Source of the DNA: Candidatus Tharpella sp. | GTDB lineage: Bacteria > Desulfobacterota > Anaeroferrophillalia > Anaeroferrophillales > Tharpellaceae | Assembly: GCA_021161425.1 (NCBI GenBank) | Contig: JAGHAQ010000041.1 | Coordinates: forward strand, 1 to 50,053 | Reading direction: 5' to 3' | Length of the DNA: 50,053 bases | Shown here: positions 39,195-49,464 of the stretch, piece after piece | Layout: every line of letters starts with the position of its first letter | How positions within the stretch are numbered: position 1 is the first letter of the stretch | Notes under the pieces: generated by a model | Told to the model about the DNA's origin: nothing | The model's database searches: none | Seen by the model: only the letters and a program-made list of their open reading frames with translations | Translations under genes and position numbers: made by a program

Positions 39195-42100
39195 TGGCCG
39201 GTTTCCTTCAAGATCCGATCTCAATAATCAATCTTATCTCTGACAATCTCCGCGATCGTTACAGCAGATTTCAAGTTTTAAAGGAAATCATTCAAAATGC
39301 TGATGATGCAGGGAAAGGCAACCTAAATATCCACTTAGAATATGGTATTGTCAACGGTTTATCCTCCGCTGAGCACCCACTTCTCCAAGGACCAGCTCTA
39401 TTCTTTCTTAATGATGGTACGTTCTCTGATTCTGATGAAAAAGCTATACGTTCATTCGGTCTGAACCAAAAAGCAGAGGATGCAGCCTCTATTGGAAAAT
39501 TTGGCTTAGGCATGAAGAGTGTTTTTCACTTCTGCGAAGCCTTTTTCTTCTTGGCGCAAGATAATAATAAATCTTATTCAAATATTCTCAACCCTTGGTC
39601 GGGAAGTGATGATTTTAAATCAGTGCATGAAGATTGGGAAGGGTTTACGAAGAGTGATGCTGAGCTGATAAGAAATCGCTTGACCCGAGTTTTTGATAAC
39701 TTGGAAGAAAAGCGAGAATCCTACTTTCTAATATGGCTTCCACTACGTATGAGAAAGCATCTCCAAGTTGATGAAACTGAAGTTGGTAGTATTGTTTCAG
39801 AATTTCCCGGTGATGATGCCCGCCAACTAGCTTTTCTGGATGAAAATATATTACCACAAAAACTTGCTGCCCTGCTCCCTTTACTACGTTGCCTGGAAGG
39901 TATAAGATATTGGCGTGAACAAGAAACTGGCGATCTTGAACCGGCCTTTCACATTCTTCTAAAAGATTATTCCGCACGGATTAAAGGTTTTAAAGAGGAA
40001 AACTGCAGTTTCTCTTTTAGCGGTGAAGTCGAATATTTTGTTGGCAACGACAAGCCATCGTTGCAATCATATCACGGTAAAGAGAGTTTTTTACAATCTA
40101 AAACCCTCTCCTCACTTAAAAAATCCGACTTATGGCCCAAAAGCTACGTGCGTGACGAAAATGGTATTAGCCAAGAAGCCCCCGACAAAGCCAAGCCCCA
40201 TTGCGCCGTATTTTTTTCGCGTTCACCAACCATACAGAAAAGTGAATTAAGACTACGCTGGGCCGTTTTCCTGCCGGTCAAAGCGGGAGAAGAAAATATT
40301 CAGTGTAAAGGTGATATTTCTTTTCGTTTGTTTTTACACGGCTATTTTTTTGTTGATGCAGGCAGGACGGATATTGACGGATTACAAGATAATTCATCAT
40401 CAATAACTTTAAACGGCCAGCTAAAAAACGAAGCTGATCTTCGTAAAACTTGGAATATCTATTTGGCCGAAAAAGGTATCTTAAGGTTGATTTTGCCAGC
40501 CTTGGGCGAATTTACAAGAAAATCGAGACTTTCCTTTCTTGAAATCTATAATCTCTGCACAGCACTTAAAGAAACAAATCTTTTTTGCGAAAAAAGAGAG
40601 CTTATTTGCAATTCATATCAGTGGCTGTGTACTATTACGCCCACCAAACAAGTGTGGAAACTTGTCCCCAGAGACAAAAAAATCCTTCCTTTGCCAACAC
40701 CTCCTAAATCAGTATCTGAGAGACCATGGCAAACATTTACAAAACTTCAACACTTAGACAATGATGTTGTCTTTATTTTAACTAATGTACCGCATTTGAT
40801 GTGCTCTCGTTTACCTCAATGGGATGAAACCGACCTTGAAATATTTCTTGATTCTACTGTTGTAAAAAATTTCAACGACCAGGGCCGTTTGGAATATATG
40901 TTAGATTTTTTGTTCAGTAACGGCGTTAGACCTTTTCTTAAACTACCATCTTTACAAAACAAACTACAGGAACTTCTCCGACAGGCTTTCATCGAATTTG
41001 GTGATGACCTCCGTCAATATCGTCAAAAGATTCATCAATATGTTTCTCTAATTCTACCGGAAAGAAGATATGTTATTAATAATGTTGACCAGAAAATATT
41101 TTGCCAACTCCAAAAAAGTCGAACTGATTGTCTTGTCCTGAATAACTATTTTGATGCAACGGAAAATCCTGGCAAAGCTGATCTCTCTTACGAAGACAGT
41201 CTAAAACTTTTTCATCAACTAAACGATTTAATTCTCAAATACAGCAATACTGAAGATCAAGAAATTGTAAATTCATGCCGAGTGATCATTCGGAAAATAT
41301 TGCAATCCATCAAAGAGGAAGATCGCCATAGACTGCTTAATAGTTCGGCAACCACTTTAAAATTATTAGAAGGGTACGATTGCCAAAACGACACCCTTAA
41401 GTCTCTTTCTGCCGAGGAAATTCGGAAATGTATGAATGATGGTTTATTATTTATTTACTCCTCGGGTATAAATGACCGGCAAAAACATGGACTGGCACCA
41501 AAGTTACAAAAAGTAGTCAAAGGTCGAGTTTTACTGATTCCTAGCGAAACGGGCAAATTACTTTTTGGTTCAAACCATAGTTTATTACCTTGTCATTCAA
41601 ACAGTATACTTAATTGTCTTGGATCGCGAGAACAACGATTGCAATCAATAGAAAACCGGCTAAATTTACTGGCAGATGTTGCCGGTGCTGATCTTCTATC
41701 AGAACAACGTGTACGAGGATTGCGGTACCTTCTCCACGGTACTGAAGACCGATTTTACGATTGTTCTACACTATGGGTTTCCGGACATGAACAAAGTCCT
41801 GTTTGGATAAAACTCTGGCAACAGGTTAAAGAAACCGAAAAAGATAACTGGAATTTACTGGAGAGAACACTGGTCGGTAAAATTCCATCAGATAAATGGA
41901 CAGATCTATCAATCCGAGAAATCAAACCTGAAGGAATTCTGGGTGAGCTTAGAAATAAGGGTACAGATGTTTTAACAGGTAATCTTTTCAACCTGGACGA
42001 GCGTAATGCTGTTCTAAAAGAACTTATCAGTGATGAGCAGCTTTGGAAACAGTTACCGTTTCATGAAACGGTAAGCGGATGCTTGGTCAGCATAACAGAA

Positions 42101-45100
42101 AAGTCTTATCTCGAAACAGGTATTTACCTGCCCGATGAATTGCAAGACCATGTCAACATAATCAAACCTTCAGATGACTTTACCATCAGTAGACAACAAC
42201 GTGATTGGCTTATCCCTCTTTCCAAGCAAGACGTAATCAAAACGGCTTTAAAATATGATCAGGCTGTAAATTTCTGGCAACTGATAATGGACAACCTTGA
42301 GCACCCCAGTTTGGACGCCGACCTAAACTATTTGTTGCGTAATGCCGCTTGGATACCCGACGTCAATTACAATCCTGTAAAGCCATCAGAGGTAATCTAT
42401 CTTGAAAGTATGCAGGATGAGGTAGACAGATTGTTGGTGGCTGCTCGTAACATTTTCTGGTCACCCAGCAAACTGCACAAAAAAGTGCAAAACCACCCAT
42501 CCTTTGCAATGCTTAAGGAATCCTATTTTGCAAAAGATCACGAGGGGCTTGAGCAATTTGGTCTACTGTTGGGCGAAACAGAAGAATATCATATCGGCAA
42601 CTTTGGCAAAGGGGATAATTTCAAACGAGTACTCACTGTATGCTCCCGTATTCCCTTGAACCTGAACCTTCCAGGGTGGACGTTGCTATCCAATGCTTCT
42701 AAAATTTACTCGTTGGATATAATTGAAGAACACCTTTTGCCGGAAATGTTAAAAACAGTCAGCATGGGGAAGATCTTCAACACATTAAAATGGTTGCAAA
42801 ATGAGCACGTCAGAACCGGCCAAAGTGAAAAGAAAAATGTTTTAGTTGCTTTTAACGCATATCTTTCTGCCTTTGTTAATGAGGGTGGAAGCAATCAAGA
42901 TCTTTTCCAATTTCACTTGTTGAACCATGAAGAAAGATGGAAACCAACCAATCAACTTTGTGTCGAGGTCCAAGGTGTTTCGGAAGCCTTTTTGTTGGAT
43001 TCTGTTCAAAGAAAAATTTTATCTAAAATTATTTTTTCAGGTGATCAACATTTCCAAAATAATGTTATTCAACTGAATGCCAGAATTGATGACACTAAAG
43101 AATCTCCAAAACACATTAAGCAGTACTTTTCTCTCTGGAAAGGACTTGTAGCTGATGAAGTGATTTGTGCATTCATTACCCTGCTTGGAGATGACACGGA
43201 AATCTGCTCCCTGGCTAAACAATACCAAGGAAGGCATTCTGTCGATTGGATACGACATGAAATCCCCTGGAACCCAAGCAATTATTGGAGCATTAGCAAA
43301 CAGGAAGCATTTGCAAAACACAGAGTCGTCGTTAAAATTCACGATGACACAGTTGTTAAGACATATTCAATACGTGGTGATAAAATTGAGCTACCTGTAA
43401 GTAAAAATATTGATTCACTGTTTATAAATTGTGTTTTCGGTCTTTCTGCTGGAAGTTATAGAGTCTCAAAATTCAATTTAAGGAATTTTCACCCTGGAGA
43501 GAAAACGAGTGCTGAACTGACAAAACTTCTCAAATCTTCAGCTGAAATCATCTTGAAAGGTGCTTTCAAACAGGAAAACTATAATCTTGATTTGCTATGG
43601 CAAAAATTGGATAAATCAGAGCAACTTGACATTAAAGTAGCCCAAAGCCTCATTCTCAATCATATGCCATTTTATTTGAGACAATTGGGAATACATAAAC
43701 ACCCCATATTGCAGAACCTACTACATCAATGGCACGATGCCTGTTGTAGACAAGAAGAATATTATGATTCACCAAATAAAAGACAAAAATATGAGGATGA
43801 AAAAAGGATGCATTTGCAAAAGATACGTGATCTTTTGCTAAATGATGGGGCGGCTCAAAAGATTGTTTTGAATGCTGTTCGTGCAAAGATTAAAGACTTT
43901 CAGTATACGCCTGCCAGCATTCCTTTTGAATTATTTCAAAATGCTGATGATTCTATGGCAGAACTCGTAGAAATAAAATCACATCAAAATACTGTTCCAA
44001 GGAATGTTAAACGATTCTTGATCCTTGATGATGGTAAATCAATGACTTTCATCCATTGGGGAAGAGCTATCAATGCGGATGGTGGTGCCGGGTTTCCAGG
44101 ACGTAAAAGAGGATTCCATTATGATCTAGAAAAAATGTTGGTACTATCTTCTTCTGATAAATCTGAAAACAACAGGGTCACCGGAAAATTTGGCTTGGGT
44201 TTCAAAAGTGTTTTATTGGCTAGCGATAAACCAAAATTGATTAGTGGTCGCTTGTCAGTAGAAATTATTGCTGGTCTCTGTCCGATACTTCTTAAAAATA
44301 CAGGAGAGCTACGCCAAAAGTTACATGAACATTCACCAAGTAAACAATATCAGGGCACACTTGTAGAAATGCCATTAACCGAAGCATCATCATTAGATGT
44401 AATGGCGTTTTTTCCTGACCTGGCTGGTATCATGACCATCTTTGCTAAACAGATTCGCCAAATTGATATTCATGGGAAGCAAAGCCATTCCTGGGAATGG
44501 ATACCTGACATAATACCTTTATCAGATACAACTTGTCTTGAAATCGGTGAATTGAGCCTGCCAGGTAGTTCAAGACAAAAAGAATTGTTACTTTATTTCA
44601 GGATTGACAAAAGTGGGGTCTTGGTGGCTTTGGGGCCGAAAGGATTTCGACCTCTTCCAAATGAATTACCAGCGGTGTGGGTGGTTGCGCCAACGGGGGG
44701 GCAAGGTCCTGGTTTTTCCATTAATGGTTCCTTTGAACTTGATGCTGGGCGGGCCAACCTTTCCAGTAGCAGTGCTGGCAACCAGGAAATGGCTAAAAAT
44801 CTTGGACAATCTTTTGGAAAACTGCTCTCGGAACTCTACAACTTGACCGAAGATCAAAATCAGTGGGAAGGTATAAAGGGTAAATGTCGTTTAGAAAAAG
44901 ATCTTACTCCCTACCTCTTCTGGTCAAGTTTATGGGAAGTATTAGGTAGGGGATTGTCTTTCACAGGGGGAAATGAAGCAGTTCGCTTGGTTATAACGCA
45001 AGTATTAACTGAAGAAAGTGGCCTCGGCTATCTACTTAGACATTCCGATGCAATGCCGAATGGGCTATGGGGTAAATTTCAGGCCTTAACCAATCCGAAA

Positions 45101-46750
45101 AAGATCAAGACAGTTCTCAAGGGTTGTTTGGAACGGGAAACAGTTTTCAAAGGACTTTCAAGCTGGGAACCGTTAAAAAACATACTGACAGATCCAGGCT
45201 CTACAATTTCTGAATATACATACAATGTCGCAAGAAAGATTACATCAGATATAGGTCTAACAACTGATCAATGGCGTTTCGTACACCTTGATGATCTACT
45301 TAATGACTTCACATCAAGTGGCGGAGAACTAACACCTGAAGCGGCAACCGTGCTTGGAGGAACGCTCAACCATAGAAGCTTAGATCAGGATGAATTTAAG
45401 AAGGAAAAAGAGCAAATCATCAGGGCGTTAAGATCTTTTTCCTTCAAAGCCTTGGACGGTTCTCGGCAGCCATCCAGTAAGCTTCTGTTTCAAAACACTC
45501 ATAAGCGGGCAAATCCCGATGAAGCAAAGCGGGCGGCCTTTGCCCCGGACAGATATATTCTGTCTCCTGAATATGAAGCCAACTGTCTGGATCTCTTTTT
45601 TATCTGTCGCGAGAAGATCGCTATTCCGGCAGATGAAATGGTAACCTGGTTGCTTGACGCCTCGAACGATACAAAGAGAGAAAAAGGATTGAGCTATCTG
45701 CTGGAAGGTGAACATGGAAGAAGTACGGCAAAATCTTTGAGAGGACGCGGTTTACGTGGTACGTGGTTAGACGAGCTAAGTCCGACATCAACACTTCTCG
45801 CAGACTGGGCAGCAGATGATCGTATTGATCTGATTTGCAGAGATCTCAAATCGACAGATGAACTTCGCCAATTTGAATTTTCGGATGAAGAAGATTACTC
45901 TTTACTCGAAAATGAATTAGGCGGATATGCCCCCAAAGAGGTTTTACAGAAAATTTATTGCTGGTGGGCTGCCAACAAAAGTAAATATCTGTTCAAATAT
46001 GAACGCAAAACATATCCTGCAAATATCTCCATTACCTTCTTAGAAGATGATGTTGGCCGCATCGACAGAAAATCATGGTTGACATTGTTCAGTCTCTCCC
46101 ACTTTCATACAATTGGTCGCCAGAGAGACGTACAGCATAAAGGTTTTATTGATAAGTGTATAAGTAGGGGGTGGTGGGATACTTTTTCTAAAGAGCAACC
46201 AGATGAGAGATCTGATGAATGGATGAAGGTTTTGGAAGATTATATCAATGAACAGGTTGATGTAAGCGAGTATGAACTCTGGATGAATCATTTTCCAGCT
46301 ATCTATAAATTTGCTCGGTGGATGGAAGACTATAAAGAGGCATTTCTTTGTATCGAACGTATGGACACTTTAGATTCAAATACAATCGCTGGGATATTAA
46401 GGCCAAAAACAAATACCCAATTTCAGGGTGGCGGAATAAATGCCCCACCCAATGAAAAAAGTTTGGGAATCGGAGTGTGTTTTGTCCTGCGTGAACTAAA
46501 AAGAAAAAAAATCATTAATAATGACCTGGTTATCCCATACTGCTATGTCCCGACCAAAAGTATTCGGGATTTTTGTAACTTACTTGGCTGTAACGTGCTA
46601 TCGGAAAATGGCGGAATTTATAATTCCAAAAAGATTTATGATTTTCTTTACCAGCATTTAGATGAACAAGCTACATTCCTTGATTGTTACGATATACCAT
46701 TACGATTTGTAGCAAATGACCCCGATCTCCTTAAATCAATTTTGAATTAG
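39194..46750 (+). CDS. Giant (2518 aa) sacsin-like protein with two GHKL ATPase domains
   Basis: GHKL-1: LKEIIQNADDAG ... IGKFGLGMKSVFHFCE; GHKL-2: PFELFQNADDSM ... LILDDGKSM ... TGKFGLGFKSVLLASD; start overlaps the helicase stop (TAATG). Confidence 0.85.
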   Translation: MAGFLQDPISIINLISDNLRDRYSRFQVLKEIIQNADDAGKGNLNIHLEYGIVNGLSSAEHPLLQGPALFFLNDGTFSDSDEKAIRSFGLNQKAEDAASIGKFGLGMKSVFHFCEAFFFLAQDNNKSYSNILNPWSGSDDFKSVHEDWEGFTKSDAELIRNRLTRVFDNLEEKRESYFLIWLPLRMRKHLQVDETEVGSIVSEFPGDDARQLAFLDENILPQKLAALLPLLRCLEGIRYWREQETGDLEPAFHILLKDYSARIKGFKEENCSFSFSGEVEYFVGNDKPSLQSYHGKESFLQSKTLSSLKKSDLWPKSYVRDENGISQEAPDKAKPHCAVFFSRSPTIQKSELRLRWAVFLPVKAGEENIQCKGDISFRLFLHGYFFVDAGRTDIDGLQDNSSSITLNGQLKNEADLRKTWNIYLAEKGILRLILPALGEFTRKSRLSFLEIYNLCTALKETNLFCEKRELICNSYQWLCTITPTKQVWKLVPRDKKILPLPTPPKSVSERPWQTFTKLQHLDNDVVFILTNVPHLMCSRLPQWDETDLEIFLDSTVVKNFNDQGRLEYMLDFLFSNGVRPFLKLPSLQNKLQELLRQAFIEFGDDLRQYRQKIHQYVSLILPERRYVINNVDQKIFCQLQKSRTDCLVLNNYFDATENPGKADLSYEDSLKLFHQLNDLILKYSNTEDQEIVNSCRVIIRKILQSIKEEDRHRLLNSSATTLKLLEGYDCQNDTLKSLSAEEIRKCMNDGLLFIYSSGINDRQKHGLAPKLQKVVKGRVLLIPSETGKLLFGSNHSLLPCHSNSILNCLGSREQRLQSIENRLNLLADVAGADLLSEQRVRGLRYLLHGTEDRFYDCSTLWVSGHEQSPVWIKLWQQVKETEKDNWNLLERTLVGKIPSDKWTDLSIREIKPEGILGELRNKGTDVLTGNLFNLDERNAVLKELISDEQLWKQLPFHETVSGCLVSITEKSYLETGIYLPDELQDHVNIIKPSDDFTISRQQRDWLIPLSKQDVIKTALKYDQAVNFWQLIMDNLEHPSLDADLNYLLRNAAWIPDVNYNPVKPSEVIYLESMQDEVDRLLVAARNIFWSPSKLHKKVQNHPSFAMLKESYFAKDHEGLEQFGLLLGETEEYHIGNFGKGDNFKRVLTVCSRIPLNLNLPGWTLLSNASKIYSLDIIEEHLLPEMLKTVSMGKIFNTLKWLQNEHVRTGQSEKKNVLVAFNAYLSAFVNEGGSNQDLFQFHLLNHEERWKPTNQLCVEVQGVSEAFLLDSVQRKILSKIIFSGDQHFQNNVIQLNARIDDTKESPKHIKQYFSLWKGLVADEVICAFITLLGDDTEICSLAKQYQGRHSVDWIRHEIPWNPSNYWSISKQEAFAKHRVVVKIHDDTVVKTYSIRGDKIELPVSKNIDSLFINCVFGLSAGSYRVSKFNLRNFHPGEKTSAELTKLLKSSAEIILKGAFKQENYNLDLLWQKLDKSEQLDIKVAQSLILNHMPFYLRQLGIHKHPILQNLLHQWHDACCRQEEYYDSPNKRQKYEDEKRMHLQKIRDLLLNDGAAQKIVLNAVRAKIKDFQYTPASIPFELFQNADDSMAELVEIKSHQNTVPRNVKRFLILDDGKSMTFIHWGRAINADGGAGFPGRKRGFHYDLEKMLVLSSSDKSENNRVTGKFGLGFKSVLLASDKPKLISGRLSVEIIAGLCPILLKNTGELRQKLHEHSPSKQYQGTLVEMPLTEASSLDVMAFFPDLAGIMTIFAKQIRQIDIHGKQSHSWEWIPDIIPLSDTTCLEIGELSLPGSSRQKELLLYFRIDKSGVLVALGPKGFRPLPNELPAVWVVAPTGGQGPGFSINGSFELDAGRANLSSSSAGNQEMAKNLGQSFGKLLSELYNLTEDQNQWEGIKGKCRLEKDLTPYLFWSSLWEVLGRGLSFTGGNEAVRLVITQVLTEESGLGYLLRHSDAMPNGLWGKFQALTNPKKIKTVLKGCLERETVFKGLSSWEPLKNILTDPGSTISEYTYNVARKITSDIGLTTDQWRFVHLDDLLNDFTSSGGELTPEAATVLGGTLNHRSLDQDEFKKEKEQIIRALRSFSFKALDGSRQPSSKLLFQNTHKRANPDEAKRAAFAPDRYILSPEYEANCLDLFFICREKIAIPADEMVTWLLDASNDTKREKGLSYLLEGEHGRSTAKSLRGRGLRGTWLDELSPTSTLLADWAADDRIDLICRDLKSTDELRQFEFSDEEDYSLLENELGGYAPKEVLQKIYCWWAANKSKYLFKYERKTYPANISITFLEDDVGRIDRKSWLTLFSLSHFHTIGRQRDVQHKGFIDKCISRGWWDTFSKEQPDERSDEWMKVLEDYINEQVDVSEYELWMNHFPAIYKFARWMEDYKEAFLCIERMDTLDSNTIAGILRPKTNTQFQGGGINAPPNEKSLGIGVCFVLRELKRKKIINNDLVIPYCYVPTKSIRDFCNLLGCNVLSENGGIYNSKKIYDFLYQHLDEQATFLDCYDIPLRFVANDPDLLKSILN
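39284..39535 (+). other. GHKL ATPase site 1 (N-box EIIQNADDAG to G2 box GKFGLGMKSV)
   Basis: Motifs read from the translation. Confidence 0.8.
43918..44225 (+). other. GHKL ATPase site 2 (N-box ELFQNADD, G1 LDDG, G2 GKFGLGFKSV)
   Basis: Motifs read from the translation. Confidence 0.8.
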
Positions 46751-46759
46751 AGAGAAATT

Positions 46760-49429
46760 ATGCTTAAATTTTCCGCCGGACAAACCGTCTTTCATACTCA
46801 ATTCGGTACCGGACATGTTGAGTTCAATAAAGAAGAAACAGTTATTGTTCGCTTCGATCATGGTTTGGAAGAGTGTATTGCCGGGTCGCTGGAAATAAAG
46901 TCAGATATTGCTGAAAACATTGACAGAGGGAAGCTTTCATCGCCTACTGAAACGGCCTCCCGCGTTTTAGCTGAAGCTATTATTTCGGTAAATGATAATT
47001 GGGGGGTTTTTTCAAAATCAAGAATTGCCCTGCTTCCCCATCAGCTTTGGGTTTGTCACCGAGTTCTTCGGCAATGGCCGGCTCATTATCTGGTTGCTGA
47101 TGACGTCGGGCTTGGCAAAACCATTGAAGCTGGCCTTATTTTATGGCCTTTGTTGGCAAAAGGGCTGGTCAAACGTCTTCTGGTTATAAGCCCAGCCTCA
47201 CTGGTCGAACAGTGGCAATTTAGATTACGGGATATGTTTGATATCCGTCTAACCCGTTATCTTCCTGAGGCGGATACCGCCCGTTCAGATTTCTGGAACA
47301 CTCAAAACCAGATTGTTGTCTCTCTACAAACCCTGCGGGATGATCACAAGGGCCGTCATCAACGCCTGCTTGAGGCCGAGCCCTGGGATCTGCTTATTGT
47401 CGATGAGGCCCATCATCTAAATGCAGACAAAGATTCCGGAGCTACCCTGGGTTATCGCCTGGTAGATAATCTGGTTCGAAAAAATCTGACCAAATCCAGA
47501 ATATTTTTCACCGGCACACCCCATAAAGGCAAAGATTTCGGTTTCTTTGCCCTTCTGAAATTATTGCGACCTGATCGGTTCTCTCCAAACAAACCAATAC
47601 ATCAACAACTTCCCCACCTTCGTGACGTAATTATCCGCAATAATAAACAGAACGTTACGGACATGGAAGGTAAAAAGATTTTCAAACCGATAACGGTAAG
47701 CTCTGAAACCTATTCTTACACCGAAGAAGAAACATCCTTTTATAATATTTTAACAGACTTCATCACTTCAGGGAAAACATACGCTTCCTCCCTTTCCAGC
47801 AATGATCAGCGGGCGGTTATGCTTGTCTTAATCTCCATGCAAAAGCTTGCCTCAAGTTCAGTTGCCGCAATCAGAAAAGCTTTAACCGGACGCCTGTCAC
47901 GCTTAAAAGAAGCGGGTAACAATTTGCAACAGGCCCAGAAACGACAACAGGTTATCCGAGAAATTTTATCCCGTGCTGACGAATCAACCGTTTCATCTTT
48001 GACCGACGAATTGCAGAAACAAGATGAACTGGTTGCCGGATTATCATCGTCCCTGCCGTTGATGAAAGATGAAATCCCCTTATTGGAAATATTAGTAGAC
48101 GCAGCTGACAACATAACATACGAAACAAAAATCAAGAAAATTATCGAAATACTTGAAACTCGCTACCGTAATCGCGCAGTTCTTTTATTTACAGAATATA
48201 AAGCAACCCAGGCATTGTTGATGTCTGAACTAATGCAAAAGTTCGGCGATAATAGCGTTACTTTCATTAACGGTGACCATAGAGCTGAGAATGTAGCTGG
48301 TTCTGACGGTAAACTTCGGACAATCTCTCTCAAAAGAAATGACGCAGCCGATCTCTTCAATGATGGCAAGGTTCGTTTTCTGGTCTCTACTGAGGCCGCT
48401 GGTGAAGGTATTGACCTTCAGGAATCATGTTTTTCTCTTATTCATGTTGATCTGCCATGGAACCCGATGCGGCTTCATCAACGTGTAGGCCGTTTGAACC
48501 GGTATGGTCAAAAACATCCGGTTGAAGTCATTAACTTGCGTAATCCAGACACGGTTGAATCCCGTATCTGGGACAAATTGAATGAAAAAATCAGTAGCAT
48601 CATGCAGGCCCTGGGCAGTGCTATGGATGAACCTGAAGATCTGTTGCAACTGGTTTTAGGAATGGCGTCCCCTTCTTTATTTACAGAGCTTTTTACAGAT
48701 GGAGCAACTGTTCCGGCCGACCGGTTGGACAACTGGTTTGACACCAAGTCAAAAACATTCGGTGGAAATGATGCTATTGAAACCGTCCAGAACCTGATTG
48801 GCAACTGTTCCCGATTCGACTACCAGGATCTCAAAAGAATCCCAAAAAAAGACCTCGAAGACCTCCAACCTTTTTTTGAAACCATGCTCCTTTTGAACAA
48901 ACGGCGAGTATTACATGAGGATTCAGGTTTGTTATTTAAAACCCCGGATGAATGGTTGAAAGATGCCGGAGTCAGAAGGCGTTATGAAGACTTGGTTTTT
49001 TCTCGAGACTTAAAAGGGAAAGATGCGGCTCTGCGAGTTGTCGGCGTGGGACATAAAGTGTTTGATCAAGCTTTAATGCAAGCCGGCGGATACGATGCCT
49101 GCCTCACACAATTTTCCGACCTAGAAGAGCCATTGGTAATCTTTAAAATATTTGACCGAGTCACGTCCCAGGATGGTAATGTTCGACAAGTTATAATCGG
49201 CATTAAGGGTAATAAAGATGAAATATTGCAGGATTGGCAGCTGATAGATCTGATAAATCAATTGTTAAAGTCAAAAAAACCAAGTTCTGAAAGTGAAAAT
49301 CGTCTCGAATCACAGGCATTACATAGTATTATTAAAAACTCAGAAAATACCCTCAAGCAGCATATAGAAAGTTTGAATCTTCCCTTTAGCGTACCTGAGA
49401 TTAAACCTTTGGCCCTGTTCATACCTTAA
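46760..49429 (+). CDS. SNF2/RapA-like helicase 2
   Basis: Walker A DDVGLGKTIEAGL, DEAH IVDEAHHLNAD, FTGTPHKGKDFGFFALL, STEAAGEGIDLQ, HQRVGRLNRYGQKHPVEVINLRNPDTVESRIWDKL. Confidence 0.92.
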   Translation: MLKFSAGQTVFHTQFGTGHVEFNKEETVIVRFDHGLEECIAGSLEIKSDIAENIDRGKLSSPTETASRVLAEAIISVNDNWGVFSKSRIALLPHQLWVCHRVLRQWPAHYLVADDVGLGKTIEAGLILWPLLAKGLVKRLLVISPASLVEQWQFRLRDMFDIRLTRYLPEADTARSDFWNTQNQIVVSLQTLRDDHKGRHQRLLEAEPWDLLIVDEAHHLNADKDSGATLGYRLVDNLVRKNLTKSRIFFTGTPHKGKDFGFFALLKLLRPDRFSPNKPIHQQLPHLRDVIIRNNKQNVTDMEGKKIFKPITVSSETYSYTEEETSFYNILTDFITSGKTYASSLSSNDQRAVMLVLISMQKLASSSVAAIRKALTGRLSRLKEAGNNLQQAQKRQQVIREILSRADESTVSSLTDELQKQDELVAGLSSSLPLMKDEIPLLEILVDAADNITYETKIKKIIEILETRYRNRAVLLFTEYKATQALLMSELMQKFGDNSVTFINGDHRAENVAGSDGKLRTISLKRNDAADLFNDGKVRFLVSTEAAGEGIDLQESCFSLIHVDLPWNPMRLHQRVGRLNRYGQKHPVEVINLRNPDTVESRIWDKLNEKISSIMQALGSAMDEPEDLLQLVLGMASPSLFTELFTDGATVPADRLDNWFDTKSKTFGGNDAIETVQNLIGNCSRFDYQDLKRIPKKDLEDLQPFFETMLLLNKRRVLHEDSGLLFKTPDEWLKDAGVRRRYEDLVFSRDLKGKDAALRVVGVGHKVFDQALMQAGGYDACLTQFSDLEEPLVIFKIFDRVTSQDGNVRQVIIGIKGNKDEILQDWQLIDLINQLLKSKKPSSESENRLESQALHSIIKNSENTLKQHIESLNLPFSVPEIKPLALFIP

Positions 49430-49464
49430 AATCAGGGCGAATCAATTATTTATAGTTGAAAATT

